Below are positions 55,966 through 64,000 of a stretch of 64,000 nucleotides of DNA, piece by piece. Made by a program: the position numbers and the translations under genes. The notes beneath the pieces were generated by a model, which was not told the origin of the DNA, did no database searches, and saw nothing but the letters and a program-made list of their open reading frames with translations. The first letter of the stretch is position 1. Each line of letters starts with the position of its first letter. The DNA comes from Amycolatopsis albispora (GTDB taxonomy: Bacteria; Actinomycetota; Actinomycetes; Mycobacteriales; Pseudonocardiaceae): contig NZ_CP015163.1 of the NCBI RefSeq assembly GCF_003312875.1, positions 8,990,001 to 9,054,000 of the forward strand, given 5' to 3'.

Positions 55966-56820
55966 TCACGTCCCCACCCGCTGCATGGCCCGTTCGCGCC
56001 GGGCCGCCACGGCCGAGCCCGACTCACGGCGGGCCATCCTACGCAACAGGATCGGGGCCAGCACGAGCCCGGCCACCGCCCACACCCCGAGCACGCCGAC
56101 GGTCTCCAGGTGCCGCCACGATTCGCCGATCTCGGCGGCGACCAGCGCGTCCGGCAGCACCGCCGAGCGCATGCCGAGGCCGAGCCAGTACATCGGGAAC
56201 ACCTGCGCGATCCACTGCACCCACTCCGGCAGCGAGGTGATCGGGTAGAAGATGCCCGAGATCGCCGCGAGCCCCATGAACGGCAGCATGACCAGGCCCA
56301 TGTTGCGCGGGTTGGCGGTCAGCGAGCCGATCGCCGCGCCCAGCGGCATGGTGGCGACCATGCCCAGCACCAGCACCGCGACGAAGCCCGCCCAGGCGCC
56401 GAAGCCGCCGTCGAACAGCCCGTCGAACAGGAACAACGCGGGCACCAGGATCATCAGCAGGCTGACCACCACGGTGGCCGAGAGCATGGTGATCTTGCCG
56501 ATCAGGTAACCGATCATGCCGTGCGGGGTGGCCTTCGCGCGCAGCAGCGTGCCGTCCTCGCGGTCCACCATCAGCTGCCCGGCCACGCCGATCATGCCGC
56601 CGAAGACCACCTGCATGCCGAGCACGCCCGGCACCGCGGCGCTGCCGAGGGAGAAGTCCGTGCCGGGCACCGTGGCGCCCCGCATGAAGATCATCACGAC
56701 CAGCAGGATCAGCATCGGGATGACCGTGCCAGCCAGGTCCTCACCGGTGGTCAGCGTGTTGCGGAGTTCGATGCGCCCCCTGGCCAGCCCGGCCCGGACG
56801 GCGTTGGTCACGGGATTCAC
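55966..56820 (-). CDS. ABC-2 type transporter permease
   Basis: 284 aa with six membrane segments (about 30-270). PEWVQWIAQVFPMYWLGLGMRSAVLP is the ABC-2 C-terminal signature (core QVFPMYWLGLGMRS). It exports a substrate, probably a drug or lipid-like compound, with the ATPase encoded just upstream. The start GTG overlaps the ATPase stop (GTGA). Confidence 0.9.
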   Translation of the reverse strand: MNPVTNAVRAGLARGRIELRNTLTTGEDLAGTVIPMLILLVVMIFMRGATVPGTDFSLGSAAVPGVLGMQVVFGGMIGVAGQLMVDREDGTLLRAKATPHGMIGYLIGKITMLSATVVVSLLMILVPALFLFDGLFDGGFGAWAGFVAVLVLGMVATMPLGAAIGSLTANPRNMGLVMLPFMGLAAISGIFYPITSLPEWVQWIAQVFPMYWLGLGMRSAVLPDALVAAEIGESWRHLETVGVLGVWAVAGLVLAPILLRRMARRESGSAVAARRERAMQRVGT

Positions 56821-57785
56821 GATGCCTCCCCGATGAATTCGCGGACCGCGGCGGTGGCCTGGCCGGTCTCGGCCTGGCGCACCAGCGTCATGTAGGTGTC
56901 CTCCAGCGACGCGCGGCGCACTTCCAGTTCGCCGATGGCGTCGCCGTGCTGTTTGAACAGCTCGTGCACGAACTTGGTGGACTCGGTGGTCAGGTGCACG
57001 AACCGCTGCCCGTCGCGGGTCCAGCGGATCTCCGCTTCGCCGCTGATCCGGCGGGACAGCTCGTCGGCCGAGCCGTCGGCGATGATCCGGCCGTCGGCCA
57101 GGATCAGGATGCGGTCGGCCAGCTTCTCCGCCTCGTCCAGGTCGTGCGTGGTGAGCAGGATGGTGGTCTCGTCGTCGTCGGCCAGCCGGTGCACCAGGTC
57201 GTGGAACTCGCGCCGCGCCTCCGGGTCGAAGCCGGCCGTCGGCTCGTCGAGGAACAGCAGCTCCGGCTTGCCGACGATGCCGATGGCCACGTCGAGGCGC
57301 CGCCGCTGCCCGCCGGAGAGCCGCCCGATCCGCTTGTTCGCGTGCTCGGCGAGTCCGACCGTTTCGATCAGCTCGTCGGTGTCCCACGGACGGTTGATCG
57401 CCTCGGTGCCGAACGGCGCGTAGTAGCGGCCGAGGTGCGCGAGCAGGTCGCGCACGCGGAAGCGCCCGTGATCGCGCCACGACTGGAGGACCACGCCGAG
57501 CCGCGCCCGCCACGCTTCGCCGCCGTGCGCCGGGTCGGTGCCCAGTACGGACACCTCGCCGCCCGAGCGCATGCGGAAGCCTTCCAGGATCTCGATCGTG
57601 GTTGTCTTGCCCGCGCCGTTCGGGCCCAGCAGCGCCACCACCTCGCCCCGGTCCGCGGTGAAGTCCACCCCCTTGAGCACGTCGTTGGCGCCGTAGCGCA
57701 TCCGCAGGTCACGAACCTCCAGCACCGGTCTCCCGGCCGGGCCGGAACCCGGCCCCCGGGTGATCGGTTCACCCACCCTCGTCAT
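56817..57785 (-). CDS. ABC transporter ATP-binding protein
   Basis: 322 aa. Walker A GPNGAGKTTT near 55-64, Q-loop VVLQSWRDHG, signature LSGGQRRRLDVA, Walker B LLFLDEPTAGFDP, H-loop LTTHDLDEAEKL. The C-terminal about 70 residues form the extension seen in DrrA/NodI-type exporters. First gene of an ATPase-permease-XRE operon that diverges from cobG. ATG at 57785. Confidence 0.94.
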   Translation of the reverse strand: MTRVGEPITRGPGSGPAGRPVLEVRDLRMRYGANDVLKGVDFTADRGEVVALLGPNGAGKTTTIEILEGFRMRSGGEVSVLGTDPAHGGEAWRARLGVVLQSWRDHGRFRVRDLLAHLGRYYAPFGTEAINRPWDTDELIETVGLAEHANKRIGRLSGGQRRRLDVAIGIVGKPELLFLDEPTAGFDPEARREFHDLVHRLADDDETTILLTTHDLDEAEKLADRILILADGRIIADGSADELSRRISGEAEIRWTRDGQRFVHLTTESTKFVHELFKQHGDAIGELEVRRASLEDTYMTLVRQAETGQATAAVREFIGEAS

Positions 57786-57818
57786 AGACCTTCACCACCC
57801 CATCTAATGTCTCGTGCG

Positions 57819-57841
57819 GATGATAGTACATGTACTACATC
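57819..57841. promoter_or_regulatory. Palindromic operator between ABC operon and cobG
   Basis: TAGTACATGTACTA (57824-57837) is a perfect 14-bp palindrome, flanked by GATG and CATC that extend the symmetry with a one-base bulge. It lies in the 72-bp gap between divergent starts (57785 and 57858). A candidate site for the operon's own XRE regulator. Confidence 0.65.
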
Positions 57842-57857
57842 CCTTAAGGTGACGATC

Positions 57858-58943
57858 GTGGAAATCCGCCAGCGTGCCGACGCCTGCCCCGGCGTGTTCG
57901 CCACGCACGACGCCGCCGACGGGGCGCTGGCCAGGGTGCGGCTGCCCGGCGGCCGCGTCACCGCCGCCCAGCTGCGTGAACTCGCCGCCTGCGCGGCGGA
58001 CCTCGGCGACGGCGAACTCCACCTGACTTCACGCGGGAACCTGCAACTGCGTGGCCTGGAGCGGGACGACCCGCGGCTGGCGCGGCGGCTTGCCGCCGCC
58101 GGGCTGCTGCCGCGGCCCAGCCACGAACGGGTGCGCAACTACCTCGCGTCCCCGGTGCCCGAAGTGGACGACCTGGTCGCCGCGCTGGACGAGGCGGTCT
58201 GCGCGGTGCCGGAACTCGCCGCGCTGCCGGGGCGCTTCCTGTTCGCGATCGACAGCGGACGCGGTGACGTCGCCGGTGAGCGCGCGGACGTCACCTGGTG
58301 CGACGGCGCCTTCCTGATCGACGGGGAAGACACCGGGGTCCGGGTTCCCCGTGACCGCGCGGTGGACGCGCTGGTCACCGCCGCGCGGGCGTTCGTGGCC
58401 TCGCGCGGGGACGCCTGGCGGTTGCGGGAGTCGGCGGCGGCCCGTGCACAGGTGCTCGCCGCCGTCCGTCCACTGGGGACGGTCGAAGCACCGGGGGAGG
58501 TGCCGCGGTCCGGGCCGCCACCGGTCGGTGGCCGGGTGGTCGCGCCGTGGTTCGGCTGCCTGTCGGGCACGCAGGCGCGAGCACTGGCCGCGCTGGCACC
58601 GTCGGTGGTGGTCACGCCGTGGCGGTCGATCGTGCTGCCCGCGGCGCACCCTTCGCTCGCGGACGCGGGGTTCTTCGTCGATCCGTCCACCCCGGGCGTG
58701 GCGCTGAGCGCGTGCATCGGCTCGCCGGGCTGCGCCAAGTCCCACGCCGACGTGCGGGCCGAAGCAAGCCGCGTGGCCGCCGCGCTGCCGGTGAGTCTCC
58801 GCGCACATTTCTCGGGGTGCGACCGGCGCTGTGGTAGACCCCGGGGCGATCATGTCGACGTGGTCGCCGCCGATGACGGGGGCTGTTTCGTGGACGGGCA
58901 ACGGTTCTCGTCGGTGGACGAGTGGCGGGAAGGACGCGTGTGA
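57858..58943 (+). CDS. cobG: Precorrin-3B synthase CobG
   Basis: 361 aa, sulfite/nitrite-reductase-like. The siroheme/4Fe-4S cysteines are in [11 protein letters not shown] and FSGCDRRCG (CxxxxxC...CxxxC). It uses molecular oxygen to form precorrin-3B in aerobic cobalamin synthesis. Two nitrite-reductase half-domains are visible ([16 protein letters not shown] in the first). GTG at 57858 has AAGG eight bases upstream; GTG at 57849 is an alternative. The stop overlaps the cobH start (GTGTGA). Confidence 0.92.
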   Translation: MEIRQRADACPGVFATHDAADGALARVRLPGGRVTAAQLRELAACAADLGDGELHLTSRGNLQLRGLERDDPRLARRLAAAGLLPRPSHERVRNYLASPVPEVDDLVAALDEAVCAVPELAALPGRFLFAIDSGRGDVAGERADVTWCDGAFLIDGEDTGVRVPRDRAVDALVTAARAFVASRGDAWRLRESAAARAQVLAAVRPLGTVEAPGEVPRSGPPPVGGRVVAPWFGCLSGTQARALAALAPSVVVTPWRSIVLPAAHPSLADAGFFVDPSTPGVALSACIGSPGCAKSHADVRAEASRVAAALPVSLRAHFSGCDRRCGRPRGDHVDVVAADDGGCFVDGQRFSSVDEWREGRV

Positions 58944-59563
58944 TCGACTACATCCGGGACGGGGCGGAGATCTACCGCCACTCCTTCGCCACCATCCGGG
59001 CGGAGGCCGAGCTGGCCATCCTGCCCGGCGACCTGGCCCCGGTGGCGGTGCGGATGATCCACGCCTGCGGCATGGTCGACCTGGTCGACGACCTCGGGTA
59101 CACGCTCGACGTGGTGGAGTCGGGCCGGGCCGCGCTCGAAGCGGGCGCCCCGGTGCTGTGCGACGCGAACATGATCGCCAGCGGGATCACCCGCAAGCGC
59201 CTGCCCGCGGCGAACGAGGTGCTGTGCACGCTGTCCGACCCGGCCGTGCCGGGGCTGGCCGAGCGCATGGGCACCACCCGGTCGGCCGCCGCGCTGGAAC
59301 TGTGGCGCGACAAGCTGCCCGGTTCGGTGGTGGCCATCGGGAACGCGCCGACCGCGTTGTTCCGGCTGCTGGAACTGCTCGACGAGGGCGTCGGCGCACC
59401 GGCCGCGATCATCGGCGTGCCGGTCGGCTTTGTCGGCGCGGTCGAGTCGAAGGAGGCGCTCGCCGAGCGGGCACCGGCGCCGTACCTGGTGGTGCGCGGG
59501 CGGCGGGGTGGCAGCGCGCTGGCCGTGGCCGCGGTGAACGCGATCGCGAGCGAGGTCGAATGA
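58940..59563 (+). CDS. cobH: Precorrin-8X methylmutase CobH
   Basis: 207 aa. It moves the C11 methyl to C12, giving hydrogenobyrinic acid. Catalytic histidine region [25 protein letters not shown] and [13 protein letters not shown] are family blocks. GTG at 58940 overlaps cobG by 4 bp, and the stop overlaps the cobIJ start (ATGA), so translation is coupled through all three genes. Confidence 0.94.
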   Translation: MIDYIRDGAEIYRHSFATIRAEAELAILPGDLAPVAVRMIHACGMVDLVDDLGYTLDVVESGRAALEAGAPVLCDANMIASGITRKRLPAANEVLCTLSDPAVPGLAERMGTTRSAAALELWRDKLPGSVVAIGNAPTALFRLLELLDEGVGAPAAIIGVPVGFVGAVESKEALAERAPAPYLVVRGRRGGSALAVAAVNAIASEVE

Positions 59564-61053
59564 GCGGGGTGCTCTACGGCGTCGGGCTCGGTCCCGGCGA
59601 CCCGGAACTGGTGACCATCAAGGCCGCGCGGGTGATCGAGGCGGCCGACGTGATCGCGTACCACAGCGCGCGGCACGGGCGCAGCATCGCGCGTTCGGTC
59701 GCCGAGCCGTACCTGCGCGAAGGTCAGCTGGAGGAGGCGCTGGTCTACCCGGTGACCACCGAGACCACCGACCACCCCGGCGGTTACGACGGCGCCATCG
59801 CCGAGTTCTACGAGCTGAGCGCGAAACGGCTCGCCGAGCACCTCGACGCCGGGCGTTCCGTGGTGGTGTTGTGCGAGGGCGACCCGTTCTTCTACGGCTC
59901 CTACATGTACATGCACGAGCGGCTCGCCGACCGGTACGAAGCCCACGTGATCCCGGGTGTGACGTCGGTCAGCGGCGCGGCGGCCCAGCTCGGACTGCCG
60001 CTGGTGCAGAAGGAGGAGGTGCTGACCGTGCTGCCGGGCACGCTGCCCGGTCCGCAGCTGGCGATGAAGCTGGCCGAGGCGGACGCGGCGGCGGTGCTCA
60101 AGCTCGGCCGCACCTTCACCACCGTGCGGGACGCGCTCGCCGAGGCGGGCAAGCTGGACGACGCGTGGTACGTCGAGCGCGCGACCTGGGGTTCGCAGCG
60201 CATCGAGCGGCTGGCCGACGTGGACCCGGAGTCGGTGCCGTACTTCTCGCTGGCCCTGCTGCCGAGCCCGGCTTACGCCTCGCGGGTGGGTGCACCGGAG
60301 GAGGAGGCGGTCGAGCCGCCGTCCGGGGGCGAGGTCGTCGTGGTCGGACTCGGTCCCGCCGGGCCGGACTGGCTGACGCCGGAGGCCGCGGCCGCGCTGG
60401 GAGCGGCCGACCATCTCGTGGGGTATGGGCCGTACCTGGCGCGCGTGCCGCAGCGGGCCGGGCAGCAGCGGCACAGTTCGGGGAACCGGGTGGAGGCCGA
60501 GCGCGCGGTGGACGCGCTGGAGCTGGCCCTTTCGGGTGCTTCCGTCGCGGTGGTGTCTTCAGGGGATCCGGGCGTTTTCGCGATGGCTTCGGCTGTACTG
60601 GAGCAGGCCGACGATCCGCGGTTCGCCTCGGTTTCCGTGCGCGTACTACCGGGTGTGACCGCCGCCCAGGCCGCCGCCGCCCGGGTGGGCGCACCTCTCG
60701 GCCACGACTACTGCGTGCTGTCGCTTTCGGATCGGCTGAAGCCGTGGGAGGTCATCGAATGCCGCCTGGACGCGGTGGGCGCGGCCGACCTGGTGCTGGC
60801 GATCTACAACCCGGCTTCGCGGAGCCGGGTCACCCAGCTGGCTGCGGCGGTCGAGGTGCTGCTGCGCCACCGTTCGGCGGACACCCCGGTCGTGGTCGCG
60901 CGTGACGTGGGTGGTGCCGGGGAGTCGGTGCGCGTGGTCACCCTGGGCACTCTGAATCCGTCCGAAGTGGACATGCGATGCCTGGTGATCGTCGGCTCGT
61001 CGCGGACGCGGGTGAGCGAGTCGGGTGCGGTCTGGACCCCGCGGACCTACTGA
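59560..61053 (+). CDS. cobIJ: Bifunctional precorrin-2 C20- / precorrin-3B C17-methyltransferase (CobIJ fusion)
   Basis: 497 aa. Residues 1-245 are CobI ([45 protein letters not shown]). Residues about 258-497 are CobJ ([56 protein letters not shown]). Both methylate with SAM. Mycobacteria carry the same fusion (Rv2066). Third gene of cobG-cobH-cobIJ. A convergent Emb gene ends 20 bp downstream. Confidence 0.95.
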   Translation: MSGVLYGVGLGPGDPELVTIKAARVIEAADVIAYHSARHGRSIARSVAEPYLREGQLEEALVYPVTTETTDHPGGYDGAIAEFYELSAKRLAEHLDAGRSVVVLCEGDPFFYGSYMYMHERLADRYEAHVIPGVTSVSGAAAQLGLPLVQKEEVLTVLPGTLPGPQLAMKLAEADAAAVLKLGRTFTTVRDALAEAGKLDDAWYVERATWGSQRIERLADVDPESVPYFSLALLPSPAYASRVGAPEEEAVEPPSGGEVVVVGLGPAGPDWLTPEAAAALGAADHLVGYGPYLARVPQRAGQQRHSSGNRVEAERAVDALELALSGASVAVVSSGDPGVFAMASAVLEQADDPRFASVSVRVLPGVTAAQAAAARVGAPLGHDYCVLSLSDRLKPWEVIECRLDAVGAADLVLAIYNPASRSRVTQLAAAVEVLLRHRSADTPVVVARDVGGAGESVRVVTLGTLNPSEVDMRCLVIVGSSRTRVSESGAVWTPRTY

Positions 61054-61072
61054 GGGCCCGCGGGGACACCCG

Positions 61073-64000
61073 CTACCGCGTCGGCTGGCGGCCGTCTGGC
61101 TGGGCCGGGCCCGGGCCCGGCGACCACCAGCCCGAGTGCACCTCCTGGCCGCGGATCACCATCGGCGGCGCGCCCTCGGTGAACGGCTCCAGTTGCTTGA
61201 GCACGCCCCACGGCGCCCCCGGCTGGCCCATCAGGAAGCTCGGCACCTCCGGCTGGTCGGCGACCTCCTCCAGGAAGCCGTTCGGCCCGCCGGTCCGGCT
61301 GCCCGCCCAGTCCGCCTCGAACGCCAGGTCACCGGCGGTGACGCGGTACGAAGGCAGCTCGGCGATGCCGTCGCGCACCTTCATCGGGTTCATGCACGGG
61401 TAGACGAACGACGCCGGCCAGTCCAGGTACACCGGGGCGTCACCGACGCGCTCGGTCAGCGTGGTGAACGTCGGCACACGAGGTGCGGTGACCGCGACCC
61501 AGCCGTCCTCGGTCAGGTCGTTGTCGGCGGCCACCACGCGCACCGAGGACACCTCGGGCGGCAGGAAGTCCAGGCCGATGCGCACGTCGTTCCAGCGGAA
61601 GTTGCCACCACCGGGCACCAGCACCGGCAGGCTCCGCACGGTCTTCATGCCCTCGTCGGTCTCCGCGCCGAACTCCAGGTCCACCGTGGTGGCCTTGGTC
61701 GGCGGCGACATGGTGGCGATCACGATCTGCCCACCGGCCGGCCGCTCGGACAGGTCGTACCAGTCGCTGCGCAGCCGCCCGGTCGGGCTCTCCTTGGTCC
61801 GGTAGCTGCTCCACATCGGCACGGTGTCGGTCTTGAACCCGTGCGGCGGCTCGTCGAGCGGGTCGTTGGTGTCGATCGGCTCGCGGTGGAAACCGGACTG
61901 CACCGGGCCGTTCTCCAGCTCGGGCAGCGGCAGCGCGTTCTCGTCGGTGGGCTCCGGCTGCTCGATCGGGGCGGTGGCCTGCTTGTCCGGCGGCAGCGCG
62001 GACAGCACGCTGGAGACCGGCTCGCGTTCCACCATCACGTGGTCGGACAGGTTGCAACTGCGCCCGAACAGGTGCCCGAAGTTCGCCGCGCCCAGGCTGT
62101 AGCTGGTGCGCTGGGTCTGGATGGCCCAGGCCATCGAGGCGAACTCGGCGGTGGCCATCAGGCCGCACACCACCACCAGCGACAGCGAGCCCAGCTTCAG
62201 CGCCCGGCCGCGTTCCTTCTCCTTCTGCAGCCCGAACATCCGGTCCGGCCGCTGCGCGCGCACGTTCTCCATGAACGCCACCACCGCCGAGATCGCCGCG
62301 GCGACCAGCAGGATGGTGGACAGGCTCACACCCTGGATGGTCGGCGCCTGCGCGGCCCACGGCACACCCATGTTCGAGACGAACCAGTACGCGTTGGGCC
62401 CGGTCATCGCCAGCGCCGCGACCACCAGCAACCCGGCCAGGAACCCGGCCCGGTTGCGTTTCGAGCGCAGCACGGTGGAGCTGGTGGCCAGCGCGGTCAG
62501 CGCCGCCATCGCCGCGCCGACCGCGGCGAACGCGCCGAAGTGGTGCGTCCACTTGGTCGGGGTCAGCGCCATCATCAGGAAGAACAGGGCGACCGTGCCG
62601 ATCAGGCGGCGCGACGGGCCGAGCGCGGCGCCCGGGATGCGCCCGCGTCGCAGCAGCACGACCAGGCAGGCGCCGGTGCACAGCAGGAGCAGCAGCACCG
62701 GGAAGCGGCGCGACGCCGAGCCGTCGGCGGTCGGGCTGAACAGCAGCTCGTAGCGGGACAGCTCCTCGAACCACGACAGGCTGGGGCCGACCTTGCTGCG
62801 GATCCGGGTGGCCTCCTGCACGGTGGCGAAGGTCTGGTCGGCGAAGACCACCACCAGCACCATCAGCCCGGCCGCGAAGATCGGCGCCAGCACCACCGGC
62901 CAGCCACCACCGCGGGCACGCTGCTTGAGCAGGTGGAACAGCGGGCGCCCGGCCACCAGGAACGGGGCCACCGCGATCAGCCCGGTCGGCGTGGCGGCCA
63001 GGGTCAGCGCGGCGGCGATCAGGCCGAGGCACAGCGGCAGCAGCCGCCGGGTGACCAGCGCGCGTTCCACCGCGCAGATCGCCAGCAGCGAGCCGACCGC
63101 GGCGACCGGCTCCGGCCGGACCCCGTTGTTGAACGGCATCCACCAGACCAGGAACACCGCGGCGGCGGCCCAGCCGGCCGCGCGGCTGGTGCGCACCTGG
63201 GTGCCCAGGCGGGGCATCACCTCGCGGCTGATCAGCAGCCAGCTGATCACGCCGAGCAGGAACGAGGGCAGGCGGATCCACGGCGGCACCACGCTGACGT
63301 GCGCCATCAGCTCGTAGACGTGGTAGAACCAGCCGAACGGGGCCTCCGCCACGCCGAACCACCGGTGGTAGTTCGCCAGGAAGCCGGCGTCCTCGGTGAC
63401 CCGGGACATGGTCAGGATGTAGCCGTCGTCCGAGGTCACCGGTCCGATGAAGACCCACACCCCGAGCGCGGCCATCACGGTGACGTCGCGGCCGGTCAGC
63501 CGCCACCAGCCGACCGGGGCCCACTTCGGCGCCCGCCTGGCCACCCGCGAGTCCAGCCGGTTGACCGCGATCAGGCAGCCGATCAGCGACAGCACGCACA
63601 GCACGCTGACGCCGGTCTTCCAGCCGGTCGGCGAGGACTGGTACCGGGTGTCGGGGGTGACCGAGACGTCCAGCCCGGTGATCGGGTCCTGCTCGGCGGT
63701 GATGTCGGTGTAGATGCCGACCAGGCGCGGGCGGACGTCGTTCGAGTCGTGGAAGAGCACCTGACCGGCCACCGTGATGGTGGTCGCGTGCACGGTCGAG
63801 GAGATGCCGATGTCGCAGTTCTCCGGCGGCAGCGGCTGGCGGGCCAGCTGCTGCGCCCGGTTCGACACGATCAGCAGGCCGTTGTCCACCTGCAGCTGCA
63901 TGCCGGTGCCCTCGGCGACCCTGGCCTCGGGCACGGTGGAGAACAGCATCGCGGCGCCGTCGGTGCGCTGGTCGAGCGAGCGCACGGTTTCGCACGGGAA
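61073..64000 (-). CDS. Arabinosyltransferase of the EmbA/B/C family, 5' end outside window
   Basis: At least 975 aa; the frame is open to base 64000. GT-C fold with many membrane helices (roughly residues 150-600 of the visible part). TSDDGYILTMSR carries the catalytic Asp pair, and FNNGVRPEP and TPTKWTHHFGAF are Emb hallmarks. The C-terminal 370 residues include a carbohydrate-binding domain. Emb enzymes add arabinose from decaprenyl phosphate to arabinogalactan or lipoarabinomannan. I cannot assign A, B or C from this part. Ethambutol target family. Confidence 0.93.
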   Translation of the reverse strand, partial: FPCETVRSLDQRTDGAAMLFSTVPEARVAEGTGMQLQVDNGLLIVSNRAQQLARQPLPPENCDIGISSTVHATTITVAGQVLFHDSNDVRPRLVGIYTDITAEQDPITGLDVSVTPDTRYQSSPTGWKTGVSVLCVLSLIGCLIAVNRLDSRVARRAPKWAPVGWWRLTGRDVTVMAALGVWVFIGPVTSDDGYILTMSRVTEDAGFLANYHRWFGVAEAPFGWFYHVYELMAHVSVVPPWIRLPSFLLGVISWLLISREVMPRLGTQVRTSRAAGWAAAAVFLVWWMPFNNGVRPEPVAAVGSLLAICAVERALVTRRLLPLCLGLIAAALTLAATPTGLIAVAPFLVAGRPLFHLLKQRARGGGWPVVLAPIFAAGLMVLVVVFADQTFATVQEATRIRSKVGPSLSWFEELSRYELLFSPTADGSASRRFPVLLLLLCTGACLVVLLRRGRIPGAALGPSRRLIGTVALFFLMMALTPTKWTHHFGAFAAVGAAMAALTALATSSTVLRSKRNRAGFLAGLLVVAALAMTGPNAYWFVSNMGVPWAAQAPTIQGVSLSTILLVAAAISAVVAFMENVRAQRPDRMFGLQKEKERGRALKLGSLSLVVVCGLMATAEFASMAWAIQTQRTSYSLGAANFGHLFGRSCNLSDHVMVEREPVSSVLSALPPDKQATAPIEQPEPTDENALPLPELENGPVQSGFHREPIDTNDPLDEPPHGFKTDTVPMWSSYRTKESPTGRLRSDWYDLSERPAGGQIVIATMSPPTKATTVDLEFGAETDEGMKTVRSLPVLVPGGGNFRWNDVRIGLDFLPPEVSSVRVVAADNDLTEDGWVAVTAPRVPTFTTLTERVGDAPVYLDWPASFVYPCMNPMKVRDGIAELPSYRVTAGDLAFEADWAGSRTGGPNGFLEEVADQPEVPSFLMGQPGAPWGVLKQLEPFTEGAPPMVIRGQEVHSGWWSPGPGPAQPDGRQPTR

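Noticed and set aside
52347..56240. 1297-aa open frame on the plus strand
   Set aside because: Antisense to cobN and the XRE/permease genes; Arg/Val/His-rich with no recognisable domain.

Overview
High-GC (roughly 70-73%) actinobacterial chromosome, best matched by a member of the Pseudonocardiales close to Amycolatopsis. The evidence is the gene content and order, not a database search. The run dapA-rnj ... ftsK ... argA ... pgsA ... clgR-pspA-pspM follows the order known from mycobacteria. An Emb arabinosyltransferase at the right edge points to an arabinogalactan wall. ESX accessory genes (EspG, a PPE-like protein), DUF3040, and GTG/TTG starts with 4-bp stop/start overlaps fit the same group. 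I see no transposase, integrase, tRNA, rRNA or CRISPR array, so this reads as chromosomal core with a few accessory patches.

Left third (1-19 kb): the 3' part of a membrane Ser/Thr kinase; dapA coupled to rnj (RNase J); a small VWA-tail protein; a DUF305 lipoprotein; an EamA transporter; a PlsC-like acyltransferase; ftsK; a secreted phospholipase A2; a peptide-type ABC binding lipoprotein; an LVIVD-repeat secreted protein; argA; the coupled set rimO-pgsA-cinA; then the envelope-stress genes clgR, pspA and a PspM-like gene. The clgR and pspA upstream regions both carry sigma-E-type promoters, and a perfect ClgR operator overlaps the first.

Middle (19-36 kb): an allophanate-hydrolase-like protein that appears to have lost its catalytic residues, pyrD with a GNAT gene, adenosine deaminase, a ParA ATPase with a Nei-type glycosylase, a methyltransferase, dinB, DUF3040, a MoxR-DUF58-transglutaminase operon, and a four-gene ESX accessory cluster without ESX core genes.

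Right part (36-64 kb): the head of the division/cell-wall cluster (mraZ-rsmH-ftsL-like-ftsI), which stops after ftsI. Then come a dipeptidase, a sortase, a Ppx/GppA phosphatase, a GH65 phosphorylase with beta-phosphoglucomutase, a large M14 carboxypeptidase, a MarR regulator divergent from a flavin/PNPOx-like gene, an S1 protease, aerobic cobalamin genes (cobN; cobG-cobH-cobIJ) split by an ABC exporter plus XRE regulator, and a partial Emb protein.

The strongest signals not explained by genes are: a family of near-perfect 51-59 bp palindromes in four intergenic gaps, one of which continues into four tandem 32-bp half-copies ending at the cobN stop codon; a 10-mer (TCCACTTCGG) that recurs at least seven times, always inside genes; and four GTGG boxes at exact 10-bp pitch before mraZ.
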